NCBI GenBank assembly: GCA_009760855.2
Contig: WPIO01000012.1
Coordinates: forward strand, 1,983,001-2,047,000
Origin: Cristatella mucedo
Lineage: Eukaryota; Bryozoa; Phylactolaemata; Cristatellidae
Length of the DNA stretch: 64,000 nucleotides
Direction of reading: 5' to 3'
This document shows positions 1-11,925 of this stretch, piece by piece. The notes under the pieces were generated by a model. It had not been told where the DNA came from and searched no databases. It was given only the letters and a program-made list of their open reading frames with translations. Each line of letters starts with the position of its first letter. Positions within the stretch are counted from its first letter, which is position 1. The translations under genes were made by a program, and so were the position numbers.

Positions 1-186
1 AAGCTCTCTTGTTCAAGAAAAGTCTCATGTTTATCTACTTAAGGTTTCATTTTGAAAAAGAACCAGAATTTAAAAAGCAGCTTTGTGCCCCGACACTTGT
101 CTATTTGTTGGTTCACATACCTCAATCTCATCATAACTATGCTTTCGTGTTGCGCATCGGTTCAATCCATCATTTCCATTGATTAA
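1..186. other. Unassigned intronic sequence at left edge
   Basis: No coding or repeat signal was recognised. It lies upstream of the 5'-truncated LINE and, by position, inside an intron of the GALNT-like gene whose earlier exons are left of the window. Confidence 0.4.
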
Positions 187-1850
187 GACGACACTGCAAT
201 CGTTAGACCTATTCTTAAAAAGCCGGGATTAGACACAGAGGTCCTAGCAAACTATCGTCCAGTTTCCCTTCTTCCATTCTTATCAAAGATTCTTGAAAAA
301 ATTATTGCTAAGCAGCTAGTTGAACATATTGAAAATAATAGAATGTCTGAAACATTTCAATCAGGTTTCAAGAGGCAGCACTCTACTGAAACTGCTCTCC
401 TCCGTGTTAGCAATGACATTCTACGTGGCAACGACGACGAGAATGTCACTGCCCTAGCTCTGCTAGATCTGTCTGCTGCCTTCGACACCATTGATCACGA
501 AGTTCTGCTTGAACGACTGAGAACAATGATCGGTCTGGCAGACGAAGCACTGGCATGGTTTAAATCATACTTGTCTGATCGTGTTCAATCCGTGTCGTGT
601 GGGGGTCAGGTCTCAGACATGAGAAGGGTCACCTGTGGAGTCCCTCAAGGGTCTGTCCTTGGTCCCTTGCTGTTCTCCATTTATACACAACCTCTGGGAA
701 AAGTGATTAAGGCCCATGGAATAGGATATCACTTCTATGCTGACGATACTCAGTTGTATTTGTCATTTAAACCGTCGGAATCTGCTGCAGCAACTGAGAA
801 ACTGAATGCTTGCCTTGCCGACATTCGATCCTGGATGTCGGAAAACTTCCTGTAATTAAATGACGATAAGACCGAACTGCTTCTCATAGGACACCATAAG
901 CGTGTGGCTGGATTAAAAGGCTTTGCTGTTCTAATAGGTGATGCTATTGTGCGACCTTCACTACGTGCTTGTAATCTAGGTGTCGTGTTCGACAGCTGCC
1001 TCAATTTCAAAAGCTTCATTCAGAAGACTGCCTCTACAGCTAGCCATCACATCCGATCCCTATCCAAGATTAGAAGCTGTCTCCCACAGTGGCTTGTAAA
1101 AAAATTAACTAGCTCTTTAGTTCTGTCTCGGCTTGATTATTGTAATTCCCTTTTGGCTGGGCTACCAAAGAAAGCTATTATGCCACTACAGCGGACTATG
1201 AATATGGCTGCAAGGCTGGTCTTCAAGTCCCAGCGGTTTGAGCACGTGTCTCCTTTGCTGAAAGAGCTAGGGTGGTTGCCGGTTGAGCAAAGGAAACAGA
1301 GCAAAGTTCTTACGCTGACCCACAAGGCCCGCCACGGCTTGGCTCCTTCATAACTGGCTGAACTGCTGCATCAGTTTCAGCCTGTTTGCGCCCTCAGGTC
1401 CTGTGTGGACAATAAATTAGCTGTCCCATTCCTCCACTTAAAGACAGTTGGCGACAGAAGCTTTAGCTCTGCAGGTCCTAGACTGTGGAACTCGCTTCCA
1501 CAATTCTTATGCAACGACATCTACTCTCCAACTGCCGACTATGGCACATCTTTTTCAGCGGTCCTGAACTGCTACTTCTATGCTACTCACTACCTCAACT
1601 GCTCTCCTAACTCTGCTATGCTTCCCACTTTCTCTTTGTTGCGTGAGACGAAGTCTACTGCTCTCCTAACTCTGCTATGCTTGCCACTTTCTCTTTGTTG
1701 CGTGAGACGAAGTCTGTTGGGTACCGAATGCGTACCGAAAGCCGCTTAGGCTGTGAGTGCGCTATACAAAACTCTCCTGCGTAACACCCACATAGTCTTT
1801 ATGACTTTGTGGAGTTACTGACGGAGATACATCACATTACATTACATTAC
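187..1850 (+). mobile_element. LINE family A, 5'-truncated, reverse transcriptase to 3' tail
   Basis: One reading frame runs from about 191 through the reverse transcriptase of an L2/CR1-like non-LTR retrotransposon. Visible motifs are NYRPVSLLPFLSKILEK, LLDLSAAFDTIDH, GVPQGSVLGPLLF and FYADDTQLYLSF (catalytic YADD), then the C-terminal PRLWNSLPQFL motif. Two in-frame TAA stops (853-855 and 1351-1353) interrupt an otherwise open frame, and the second replaces a Tyr codon kept in the sister copy at 10.7-11.2 kb. A 59-bp tandem duplication near the end shifts the frame. The element ends in CATTA/ATTAC repeats at 1836-1850. It is an inactive, fairly young copy. The 5' end, including the endonuclease, is missing. 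Confidence 0.88.
1598..1715 (+). repeat. 59-bp tandem duplication inside LINE A
   Basis: The units 1598-1656 and 1657-1715 differ at about one base. 59 is not a multiple of three, so the duplication changes the frame of the LINE C-terminus. The other family A copy, at 10655-11229, has only one unit. Confidence 0.85.
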
Positions 1851-1967
1851 TGTTTAGCAGCTTCATGTTGAACCGAGAGCTTTGGAATTTTGTCTGGCCT
1901 GCTGTTTGCAAATTGTCATGGTTGTGGGTATATGCACCGGAGCTTTTGTGCACGTAGCATGCATAAA

Positions 1968-2733
1968 GTGGTACCTCGACTTATGAGTTTAGTTCGTTCC
2001 GTGCTGGAGCTCATAACTCAAATTACTCGTATATCAAATCAATTTTTCCTATTGAAGTGAATTGAAATTCCATTCATTTCCCCAACCCCAAAAAACTGCA
2101 ATTTTTTCACGTGTCTTAAATTAAAAAATGTACTTATAAATAACGAATATTGTTTTAAAGACTATACAATAGAATGTCTTGCAATAAACGGGTTGTCTTA
2201 ATCCTAATGTACAGGAGTAACTTGGAGATCGGAGGACGTGAAGATGCTAATAGAGTTAGATGAGAAAGACTGAAAGGAATATCCGAGTCTTATTCGCTGA
2301 TTTTTGTCCTTTTCGCCAGGCTTTCCGCACTTTCAATTTATTGGCTGGGCCTTTACGCAGGCGCGTAAATTGTTTTCAGTTATGCCTTGAACTGTCACAC
2401 GACGATATTGCCTAAACAGAGTGCAGTATGTACTTAGCTGTTCTTGCCGTAGTCGTATTTAACACCAGAGTCTGGCGATCTTGTGCGCCCAAGCACCATG
2501 ATGGCTGGCTCGAGTCTGTCTGGGAGCGAACCAACAGGCCCATGCTTAGCTTCAAGCCCGGATCTTAGGGCAGCGTCTTGCAACTGAACGTCGTTTGCTG
2601 CCATACCCTCATTGGCCTTATTGGCCTTATTATATTCAGTGTGATGTTTGCTGTGGCAACAAAGAAAAAAATCGACCCGAGAGACGGCTTGGATCTCGAA
2701 ATACTCATATGTCGAGACACTCATAAGCCGAAG

Positions 2734-2739
<6 letters not shown>
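1968..2739. mobile_element. Non-autonomous DNA transposon (MITE-like) with terminal inverted repeats
   Basis: The left end starts GTGGTACCTCGACTTATGAG. The reverse complement of the right end starts GTGATACTTCGGCTTATGAG, and about 19 of 23 positions match. The roughly 770-bp interior has no convincing transposase. A TA follows the right end, but the left flank does not give a clear matching target-site duplication. Ends of this type recall Tc1/mariner or pogo-like elements; that assignment is inference. Confidence 0.5.

Positions 2740-2819
<80 letters not shown>
2740..2819. repeat. (TA)n microsatellite
   Basis: About 80 bp of uninterrupted TA. It abuts the 3' tail end of the minus-strand SINE that follows, so it probably grew from that tail or from a TA target. 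Confidence 0.95.
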
Positions 2820-2822
<3 letters not shown>

Positions 2823-2980
2823 ACTCGTTTGTATAGTGCCCTAAGAGAACTTAACCTCTATTCAGGTGCTTCACATATGTCACGGGGCTCGAGCCCACGA
2901 CTTGGTCATGAAATAAATTCACACTGACCTTGGTTAGGGCGAACTTAACTTTAACCACCAATCCAAACCAGCTCGGCTGG
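2820..2980 (-). mobile_element. SINE family 1 (tRNA-derived, LINE B-like tail)
   Basis: On the minus strand the order is a tRNA-like head (GCCGAGCTGGTTTGG, then a B-box-like GGGCTCGAGCC), a body containing GAGGTTAAGTTCTCTTAGGG, and a tail. Several further copies in the window share the layout. The middle of this copy carries a short extra stretch. Confidence 0.75.
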
Positions 2981-3030
2981 CCTGCAGACCAGGTTTGACT
3001 GTTACACAGACGACACCAGCTTCTACCACA

Positions 3031-3557
3031 TGGGCGATGTTTTGTCGCTCACTTTTAGGTCTCTTCATTCTATGGCTCCAGCCTATCTTTCAGATATACT
3101 ACCCCATCAGGCAAAGCATCGTACCACTCGCTTTTCGGAATCCAACAGTCTAGAAATACCTCGTACAAACCTTAAATCCTTTGGAGACCGTGCATTTAGC
3201 TCGTATGCTCCCACAGCCTGGAACTCCCTCCCGACCTGCATCAGAACATCCCCTGACCTGACCACATTTAAAAGAAACTTAAAAACATACCTATTTAGGA
3301 CAGCATTTAGTGGGTCCTTGTGATTCGTCCTCAATGTGCTTATGCGTGCTGACACTGTGCATGCTGCCACTAACCACATTTGCATGCTGACCCAGTGCAT
3401 GTAACCCCTAACCATGTTATTCATTTTGTTTGTTTTTCAAGCATGATTTTACTTACTATTCTATTGCGTATCACTTTGCAGCAAATGTAAAGCGCCTAGA
3501 AAGAGATTAAGTTCTCTGAGGGCGCTTTATCAAGTGCAATATTATTATTATTATTAT
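3031..3557 (+). mobile_element. LINE family B, 3' end only
   Basis: It encodes the C-terminal end of an L2-like ORF2 (SLTFRSLHSMAPAYLSD ... AWNSLPTCIRTSPDL ... LKTYLFRTAF). An untranslated tail follows, with GATTAAGTTCTCTGAGGGCG, then GCGCTTTATCAAGTGCAAT and ATT repeats. It is strongly 5'-truncated. This tail defines family B in the window and matches the SINE family 1 tail. Confidence 0.82.
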
Positions 3558-6500
3558 CATAGCATAGCAACTATATCGTTCGGGTGACACTGGTGCAGCT
3601 GCAGTGTGGCTGGTTCTGGTGCTGCTGCCATTCCAAGAACCTTCGACCACACTACAAAAACCGAAAGTCGACAGCTGTTGAGCATGCCCAGAGCCCCAGT
3701 AGTGGCAGAAATGCAGCACAGATGCCTTCCAGAATATATTTTGAGAAAACAGTACTGATGAAATGGGCTAGGATAGTATGCCTCCTCAGCCACATCAAAA
3801 CTGCACTCTAAATTGCACTCGAAACAGAAGCTTACTCTAAATGCAAAATGCCAATAGACCAAATGCTGTGCATTGGTCTTTTTCTGGAATGAGGCATAAT
3901 TGACAGCTTGAGGTGGTACACCATCAGCTGTGCCAGATGATGGTGGGGATTGACAGTCTGCGGCCAGTTGATGAATCAGTTGATAAATCTGCTGGTGAAG
4001 CTGAAGGTAGTTGCATCGCCATAAAATACTAAGTAATGTAATGTTGGAGCTAGGGGAGGTGATGATATGCATTCATGATGCCCATGGAAATAATCAATAG
4101 CTGTTATTCGAATAAGAATGCGTAGTTCAAGAAACTCAGACATTGATGCTGTGGGTTTCTCGCTTAAATGGCTGTATAGATGGTTCACATAGGTGACTCA
4201 CATAGATGGCTCACATAGATAGCCATTAGTTACCATTGCTAGCAAATGCTGGCAATGTGCATTTGCCTGAAGCAAGCATGGTCCGGATGGGCACCGGCAA
4301 CTACCTGTTCAGTCAGGGAAGCGATGATATCTTGGTTGTGGGAAGTAGATAAACCACAAAGCATCTGGGCCAGGTAGTTAGCTATTTAATATCTTGAATA
4401 TGTTGAGTCAATGTTTGGAAAAAATGACATATTTAGTCTCATGTTTCAGTACGTTATACTCATTTATTGCCTGCCAGACCTTCACCCACCAGCTGCTATG
4501 TGATTATTACTAGATATTTTGTTTATAGTTTGCCATACGACCCTTTCTACTGGCTTCATATAGCTACTGTGCACTCCTGCCCCGTGTTTCTGCCTACATG
4601 CCCACTTTTGCACATACTTAATAGCTCTGATGTTCAGTATTATAGCATAGCAGAGATATCGTGAGAAAGCAGTGCTGTTAAGTGAACTGCTAAATATGCT
4701 TTCACATCTGCACCGTTTTGCTAAGCTACATTAGTCAATCGATTGCAATGGCAGGTGCTGACAAATCCAGGCTGACAGGTCAGGAGATAGCCCAGCAACA
4801 TGCCAATAAAAAACTGGCTATGTGGTCGTTTTGGTAGCCGACCCCAGCTGCTAGTTTAGGATGATTGAATAGACCTAATAGCAGAATAGCAACCGGAGGG
4901 TGATTGCTGACTGTGCCTAGTGTGCAGCAAGACTAAGAGGGCAGTGGCAATTTTCTGTATAGCTCCGGATGGTGGAAATTGTTATAGCTGTCCAAGGTCG
5001 TGGGTCGGACTCGTGGGAAGGCAATGTGACGAATTTATCCTTCTTTGTAGCACCGGGGCATCTTTTGGAGCACTGAGTGCTGTAGCACTCTGCGTCTTGC
5101 CGATGGCAGAGCTACTTATTAATTTATTCACTTAAAGGCTGGCCACATGTGTGTCGGTTGCATTCCAGTCTCCTGTAGTTGCAGGTGACAGTGGCAGAGG
5201 GAGACTTGTCCCGTAGCCTTGGTGGCCCTTCTTTCCCCCGTTGGTATGCTAGATCGCTTTGCCTCCATCTTGTGAAGCTCCAGCTTGCATCCGACCTGCC
5301 CAGCCGACTGTCAACAATTCTCAGCCTACCCAGCTATCCCCGCGACTGGGTTTGCACAGATGGGTAGTTGCTGCTATTTTTTGAAGTGACTAGCTCGGAA
5401 GTGCAAGCACTGTTGAAACTGGCCCAATGAATGACAGCTTTGTGGGGGAGTCACTGCTGCTCTTGGTCGCTAGAGCTATAACATGCGGTTGGGCAGTGCT
5501 TTGGATCAGTCAGCCACTCGGCCTAAGGTGGTCACCATCGACTGGCCGGTGTGCCTCCTGTCTGCATTGTCACGGGAAATGAATGATCAGTGGTTCGACT
5601 TCCACGTCCAACAGAATTAGGCAGCGAACGCTGGCCTCGTACCATGCTAGTTTCAGCTGAGCTATCAGGTGACAAATACTGGTGAAGGCCTGAGCCTTGG
5701 TGCACCGGTAGAGACTTGCAGGTGAAGCACCAATGCACACAGATATGCCGGCATTAGTGGAACATGGTAGCAACGAGCAGTGCCCATACCTTAACCTGAG
5801 AAGTCCCCATCCATACCAACCGAAAAAAGGCTATTCGACAGCAATGGATGGAGGCTTGCGAGCGTTCAGAATCAGCCATGGTGTAAAACAACTCATGCCC
5901 AGAGCGCCACTATCCTGCCTACTGGCACAAAGCCTGGGGTGCAACTCGGGCCTGGATCAATGCCTAGAGCCCAATTCCTGGCTGGCTCAAAGCATAGAGT
6001 ACAACTGACTGTCTATTACATGACTTTGGCTTTCATGCCGCCTAATTATAGATTACCACATAACCAGTTGCCAGCCGTTATAATTCATGAACCACTAATA
6101 ACAAATACCGTAGCAGTAATGATCTCGGTGATCCAGCTCACAGTTGTTTCAGCATGCAGATTGTGTCTTTCAAAGTTGAGATTTTGCAGTTTTAATACTG
6201 CAGCATTTGATAATGCTAATAATTATTATTATAGTAATAGTTAGTATATTATGCCCATGGCTAACATGGGAAACCCCTATGTTGCATTGCAATGCCTGCC
6301 TGAGTGTCTACCAGCTAGCTGGTGAGCAAGGCCTACTGTCGTGAAAGTACTCGGACCTACGACCTGGGTCGCTTACTGCTTGCAACCCGCCCAATCTCAC
6401 CCTCTTTCTTTCTTTCTTCAGTCTCTTCCCCTCATCGACTTCTTCATAAGTGTCTCATATTTATGAATACGCTCAGCTCCTTTTACTGATCGCTATGAAC

Positions 6501-7146
6501 GACAATGGTGGTAGGTGGATACCAAAGGTTTTATATGGAAATTGGTAGTTTTCTGAAGCTCATCAGGTGCATTAAAGTTCGTAGTCTTTTTAGGATCGCC
6601 GTGGCAGTATTGGAGGCAGTAATCGATTGGCTTCGACTGATTGCCACTCAGCACCGCCTCGAGCCATAGGGGTCACTGCAAATGTCACAGGGACAACTGA
6701 CGGCTAGGGCGGTTCGTGTGAAGAGTGAAGATCCCTGACAGCTGTCAGCCCAAGTCGTCCCCCGAGTCGCGAATTTGCTGTTGAAGCCCTGCTTGTAATG
6801 TCGAACGTTCTGCCTCTGATTTCGGCAACCTTTGCACTATCGTCGTGGAAAATCGATTGCAAGCAGTAAATGGCGTGCCATGGCTGCCAGGCACAAGTTG
6901 ACTGAGTTTGATGAAGACGGTTCAGATTCGCTTCGAAACTGCGCCAACGGACGGCACCTTCTTGCAAGGGGGGCAGCGGCGCGAGCTTCACCGACGGTCG
7001 TTACACTGCTGTGGCCTGACAGCCTGTGCCTTGACGGTTGCACACCAGCACTGCTGCTGTGCTCGTAGCCTGGCAATCGCACGGCTTCTCTGGTCTTGCT
7101 TCGCTTGGCCTTGGCACCACGTGGAGTGTGTCTCTGTGTTTTGCAG
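3558..7146. other. GALNT-like gene intron, mostly unassigned
   Basis: No exon was found here. I looked for GALNT catalytic motifs such as the WGGEN-type and VGHVFR-type sequences on the + strand and did not find them. Short A/T-rich tracts and scattered small ORFs are present, without family resemblance. A stretch around 6350-6400 weakly resembles SINE family 2. Confidence 0.4.
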
Positions 7147-7368
7147 AATTTCAAGCGAGTCGCGGAAGTGTGGATGGACGAGTATGCCGAATACCTGTAC
7201 AAGAGGAAGCCCAGCTATCGTTCAATCGATGCTGGCGACATGACGGAGCAGCGTGCTGTCAGGTCGAGGCTCAAGTGCAAACCCTTCCACTGGTTCATGA
7301 AAGAGGTGGCGTTTGATCTCGAGTCATACTACCCTACCATCGAGCCACAGCCGTACGCCTCCGGCGAG
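7147..7368 (+). CDS. GALNT10-like: Polypeptide GalNAc-transferase (GALNT10-like), exon for end of catalytic domain and linker
   Basis: The family transfers GalNAc from UDP-GalNAc to Ser/Thr in the Golgi, the first step of mucin-type O-glycosylation. This exon encodes 74 residues beginning NFKRVAEVWMDEYAEYLY. RVAEVWMDEY is the hallmark near the end of the GALNT catalytic domain. RLKCKPFHWFMKEVAFDL and an EP-rich linker lead to the lectin domain. The acceptor is TTTTGCAG before 7147 and the donor is GAG|GTGAGC at 7369, both in phase 0. The earlier catalytic exons are not in the window, so the gene is partial on the left. The next exon is 8.7 kb away across a repeat-filled intron. GALNT10 is preferred for the linker and C-terminal resemblance recalled from the family. 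GALNT7 or another member is possible. Confidence 0.88.
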
Positions 7369-8123
7369 GTGAGCTGGCCGATTCGTGGCGTAGCCTCCGG
7401 GGCTCGGGCTGAGCTGGCACACATCCAGCGCTATTGGTCTGGGAGGTGGGGTAACATGGCTGCCTGCGCACCCGCATGTCGACAGAGTGGCAGACCTTAG
7501 TGCCACATGCAGCGAAACACGCATTTGCCTGGCAGTGCCACTCCAACCTTCCCATGATTAGCTGCCTTAGGCCTGGTTCCTTTGTTGTCTTGTGGATCCT
7601 AGCCACGAACTTTCATGCGGGCTTTTTTCCACTGGTCTGCCAGCACTGGCTAGAAAATTAGTGGAGACTGCTGTTTTGGTGTGATTTCTGTGTTTACATT
7701 AGATATCGTGTAGTTCAATTACAGTAAAAGGGAGCCTGCTATAAGTGTATCTGCTGTATTGATTACCTGCTGTATGGGACTTTCAGGATGCATGAGCTTG
7801 TGAAAGGGAATCGATAGCACCTGTTAGCCTACACATGACTCACACATAATGTGCTTCCTTTCTCTCCATGGGGCTCAGCATTCCTCCGACTGTCGCCAGC
7901 ATTGCATGACTAATCACAGCTACGCCATGCATGCTGCTACTGGCAACATTAGCGCTTCTGCTCCTGTCGTGCTGGAGCTTTCTTGTTTTGAAATACGATA
8001 TTCAAATGTCATCTAGCATAGATTTGTCACGATTGCACTAGCGGTTGAAGCCATTGTTTTGATCATCTTGGCATCTAGATACTAGCCATATCGATGATGA
8101 ATAGGAACTAGCACTAAATTTGT
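7369..8123. other. Intron, start of the 8.7-kb GALNT intron
   Basis: Nothing recognisable beyond the splice donor at its left end. Confidence 0.4.
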
Positions 8124-8600
8124 GAGTGGATTTCTCGGTACTGCATAGTTCAATCTGTAGGTCTGGCTTCTACATTACACCTCTTCTGTGTGAGCTTCAC
8201 TGGCTCCTTACCAAGCATCTAATCGATTCCAATATCCTAGTCTGGTTTATAAGTCGCTGCACTAGCATGCATCAGCCAACCTATCCAGCCTCCTTGCTCA
8301 TTGCATGTGCTCTCGTACCATCAGCTCCTCAGCATCCAGTCATTGAACTGCCCTTCACACTAAATTGAAATCTTTTGATTGACGAGCCTTCAGCTTGTAT
8401 GCACCGAAAGTCTGGAACTTGTTTTGCCCTTTCTAGGCACATGTTCTGTAATGGAAGCATGTCAATGTTATTAGTAATATAACATGCACAGCATCAGCAC
8501 CGATAACCTTACAACAGTCAATTTACATGGATCCAGCAAATACTATGAGGAACAGATTTTTAGCTTAAGTGCAATATTATTATATTATTATTATTATTCT
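8124..8600 (+). mobile_element. LINE family B, diverged 3' fragment
   Basis: Frame-broken similarity to the family B C-terminus, ending in AGTGCAATATTATTATATT like the copy at 3.0-3.6 kb. It is more decayed than the other copies. Confidence 0.5.
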
Positions 8601-9080
8601 GTTTAGATGGTGTCAAGTTGGGCATGTCACAACGTCAGACGAGAATGAGTTCTAGGCTTTGGGAGCATGCAAACTAAAGAAAGTCACGGTCTCCAAAGCA
8701 TTTAAGATTGGTTAGGGGCACAGCTAAACGACTTGAGTCAGTAGAGCAGATGGTATGTTACCTTACCTGATTGGGAAGTAGTTCGCTTAGGTAGACTAGA
8801 GCAAGAGAATGAAGCGACCTAAAAGTGACTGACAAAATCTTAAAGTCGATGTGCTGCTTGATTGGGAGCCAGTGCAGGTTGGCAAAAAAGGTGCAATGTG
8901 GCTAGCGTGGAGCTCACGACAGACAAGCCTTGCTGCAGAGTTTTGTACCAACTGTGAACGCCTTGTTGCATAGGCCAAAAGACCTTGGAGTAGTAAGCTA
9001 CAGAATGGCATCGAAATAAGATGCAGTAGGGCATCAGCCCATGCAGCTGCTGCGCCAGGAGGAAAACTAGTTTGCTTTGC
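8601..9080 (-). mobile_element. LINE family B fragment, opposite orientation
   Basis: The minus strand carries the family B segment with LVQNSAARLVCR and a downstream part matching 14.4-14.6 kb. It lies tail-to-tail with the fragment at 8124-8600, suggesting two insertions or an inversion. Confidence 0.65.
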
Positions 9081-9209
9081 AGCACTTGCCTAATGCAGCT
9101 GGTGTTGGAAACGCAAGCTGGAGCAGTCCACTTTTTGGCATGGTGTGTGTTCTACGTTGCATTCTCCACCCTTGTAGGAAGCTTGCTACATCCCGTCTCT
9201 TGTATGCTG

Positions 9210-9229
9210 CCCCCCCCCCCCCCCCCCCC
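9210..9229. repeat. Poly(C) tract
   Basis: Some 20 consecutive C residues. A second C-rich tract lies near 9450-9464. Confidence 0.95.
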
Positions 9230-10654
9230 GCCCAGGCCGCAGAGTAATGGGCTTATACTGCCGGTTGTACACCACACCCCAACCTCCCCCATTATTCCAT
9301 GTGCTTGCTAACCAGTGTGAGTAGGATGTAAGCCCCATGCGATATAGCCAAACACGGAAGCAGGATGTTCGTGAGCTTACACGTGACTAGAAAATCTGTC
9401 AAGCAGCCAATAAAAGCACGGCCTATGTATGTCCGAGGCTCCGACTAGCCCCCCTCCCCCCCCCTCGCAGCTAAGATCGGTGATCCACCAGAATGAAGGC
9501 AGTTGCAGCTCAGAATTGGCATATTAAAGCAAAAATGACGAAGTAAGATTTCCTGTAGATGGTCGGATGAGACTGTCCGACAGAAGGCAGAAAATCAAGC
9601 ATTCCATTAGTGACTATGCTATGCTAAGTGTCCGAGCTGAGGGTAGTCATGCAAGCTAGAGCGCCCGACAGCATTGAACCACTTCTAGAACATCACATCC
9701 ACCATTTGAGTGAGTTGACCCTCCCCATCTATACATACCTGGTGAGTAGCAAGAAGCTTAGTGGTCACATTGCTATGGCAACAAAGATCCAGCATGGCTC
9801 ACCGGAGCTTACTACCACGATTGGCACAACCATGAAATGTCTCACAATCCCAAATATCTTCAGCGCACATACTTCTGTCATCTGCTTTCTGTTCTGTTAT
9901 ATGCATATCACTTATGTTACCTGCACGCCCTAGCGGCTGCTGCACTGACTCTTCTCAGCTCGGGCAGCAGCTGCCAGCACTGTAGATTTACACAGGTGAG
10001 TGTCAGCTCGGATTGGAATGGTGACCATTACCACCACGAGGCCTATGCTAAGGTAGCTGCGGCTTCGATAGTTGGCTTCATACTAACGCATGGCATCGGT
10101 CAGCCTTCTAGGAAATGCCGTGGCTCCAGGCATCACTCAGGTCAGGTGTCATCTTCAATAGGCATGATGACAGCACCTTCGGATTATAGCTCTTTCACCA
10201 CTTATGTTAAAGGCTGGAACGTTACACGCCACACAATGCAATGCTCAGTATTAGATATCTTAATAGCGTTTGCTTGATCTTATAAGGTCTTTACAAGCTC
10301 ACGACAGCAAGATCAGTTTGCTACGATGCCAGGTCAGGCAGCACTGACTTGATTCAGTGGCAGGTTAGCAGCAGTAGCTGCGAGTCCCAGGCTGCTTCCT
10401 GCTCCTTGCCTTTTCTGCTTGCATTTCTGTCGGTGGCTTTCTTTTCCTGCTGCTAGTCGCATCTTCACCGATTGCAAGAGCCTCTTCTGCAGACTTCGGT
10501 CAACCCCATTAGGCCTCTTCTCAGTTATCCACTTGAGGCTAGCAAGAATTCGTGCTACCGATAATTTTCTACACGTCGGTTTTGACATAGGTTTTGGCAT
10601 AGCATGCTTGGGGTCTAGCAGGTCCTGGGACTCTTTTGCATGCTTTCTAGCAAG
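9230..10654. other. GALNT intron, unassigned
   Basis: No exon or repeat family was recognised apart from short C-rich tracts. Confidence 0.4.
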
Positions 10655-11229
10655 CACACGATGTAATGTAATGTCATGTAATGTATCTCTGTCTGTAACT
10701 CCACGAAGTCAGAAAGACCATGTGGGTGTAATGCAAGAGAGTTTTGTATAGCGCACTCACAGCCTAAGCAGCTTTCGGTACGCATTCGGTAGCCAACAGA
10801 CTTCGTCTCATGCATCAAAGACAAAGTGGGAAGCATAGCAGTGTCAGGAGAGCAGTTGAGGTGGTAAGTAGCGTGGAAGTAGCAGCTCAGGACCGCTGAA
10901 AAGGATGAGCCATAGTCGGCAGTAGGAGAGTAGTTGTCGTTGCGTAAGAATTGTGGAAACGAGTTCCACAGCCTAGGACCTGCAGAGCTAAAGGTTCTGT
11001 CGCCAACGGTCTTTAAGCGGAGTAACGGAACACCTAATTTATTGTCCACACAGGACCCGAGGGCGAGAACAGGCTGAATCTGGTGCAGCAATTCAGCTAG
11101 GTACGAAGGAGCCAAGCTGTGGCCGGCCTTGTGGGTCAGCGTAAGAACTTCGCTCTGAATCCGTTGCTCAACCGGCATCCATCCTAGCTCTTTTAGCAAA
11201 GAAGACTCGTGCTCAGACCTCTGGGACTT
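10655..11229 (-). mobile_element. LINE family A, 3' fragment
   Basis: The minus strand encodes LKELGWMPVEQRIQSEVLTL, then PSYLAELLHQ and PRLWNSFPQFLRND, and ends in ATTAC-type repeats at about 10655-10685. The frame is open for about 190 codons. This copy keeps the Tyr codon that became a stop in the copy at 187-1850. Confidence 0.85.
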
Positions 11230-11925
11230 GATGACGATAATTGCTAGTGCACCTCAGCTATAAAGTTCTGGGAGTTAGCCATTTTGAAAGCAGTTCTGCC
11301 ATGCTTCTGATTGTGCACGTGGAAGAAAAACTCGGTGAGATTAGTGTGGAGACAATTGCAATCTCTGACGTATGCTGTCATGCATGCACAATGGCCAATA
11401 CTGATACAAAATGGATGTTTCGGTACACTCAGTCGCAGATAAATCCTTACAGCATGGCTGGAGCTACAGTGGCTGGTACTCGATTCAGGTATAATAAGAC
11501 GATTTTCTATTACCTCAGGCATACTGCAACAGGTGCACCTATTTATTCCATGATACTACGTTATCTTCACACGTACGTTATCTTCACATGAAACACATGC
11601 CGTTTTCACAAACTCGAATCAGTTGAAGTTAGAAGTTTTTTTAATTGCATCTCCTGAGCTATTTTGTGAAAAGCAAGTCGTGGTATCGGTTGTGGGGACT
11701 GACGGGCACTTAAAAATTAAACTAGTATAGTTGCTCTAAATGTAGTGTACCTGGCCACGATCAAAGTAGTGTCGGTAAAGCCTCTGACCTCTGTTGTGTG
11801 AACCTTGAACCGAACGTAAAAGGCCCGAGCTAGCATTCACATTTCCGGTATTATAAATGCAAGATTTCATCGACAGTCAAAGTAGCGGCTTGAAGTGATG
11901 CAGTCTTTCAACTGTCTTTTTATAT
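11230..11925. other. GALNT intron, unassigned
   Basis: No coding or repeat signal recognised. A direct 14-bp repeat (ACGTTATCTTCACA) occurs near 11560-11588. Confidence 0.35.

Noticed and set aside
4920-5370. Small plus-strand frames as missing GALNT catalytic exons
   Set aside because: No GALNT catalytic motif, no matching phase and no conserved splice sites.
6340-6410. Possible SINE family 2 relic
   Set aside because: Only a weak match around CCTACGACCTGGGTCGC. No clear A or B box and no defined ends.
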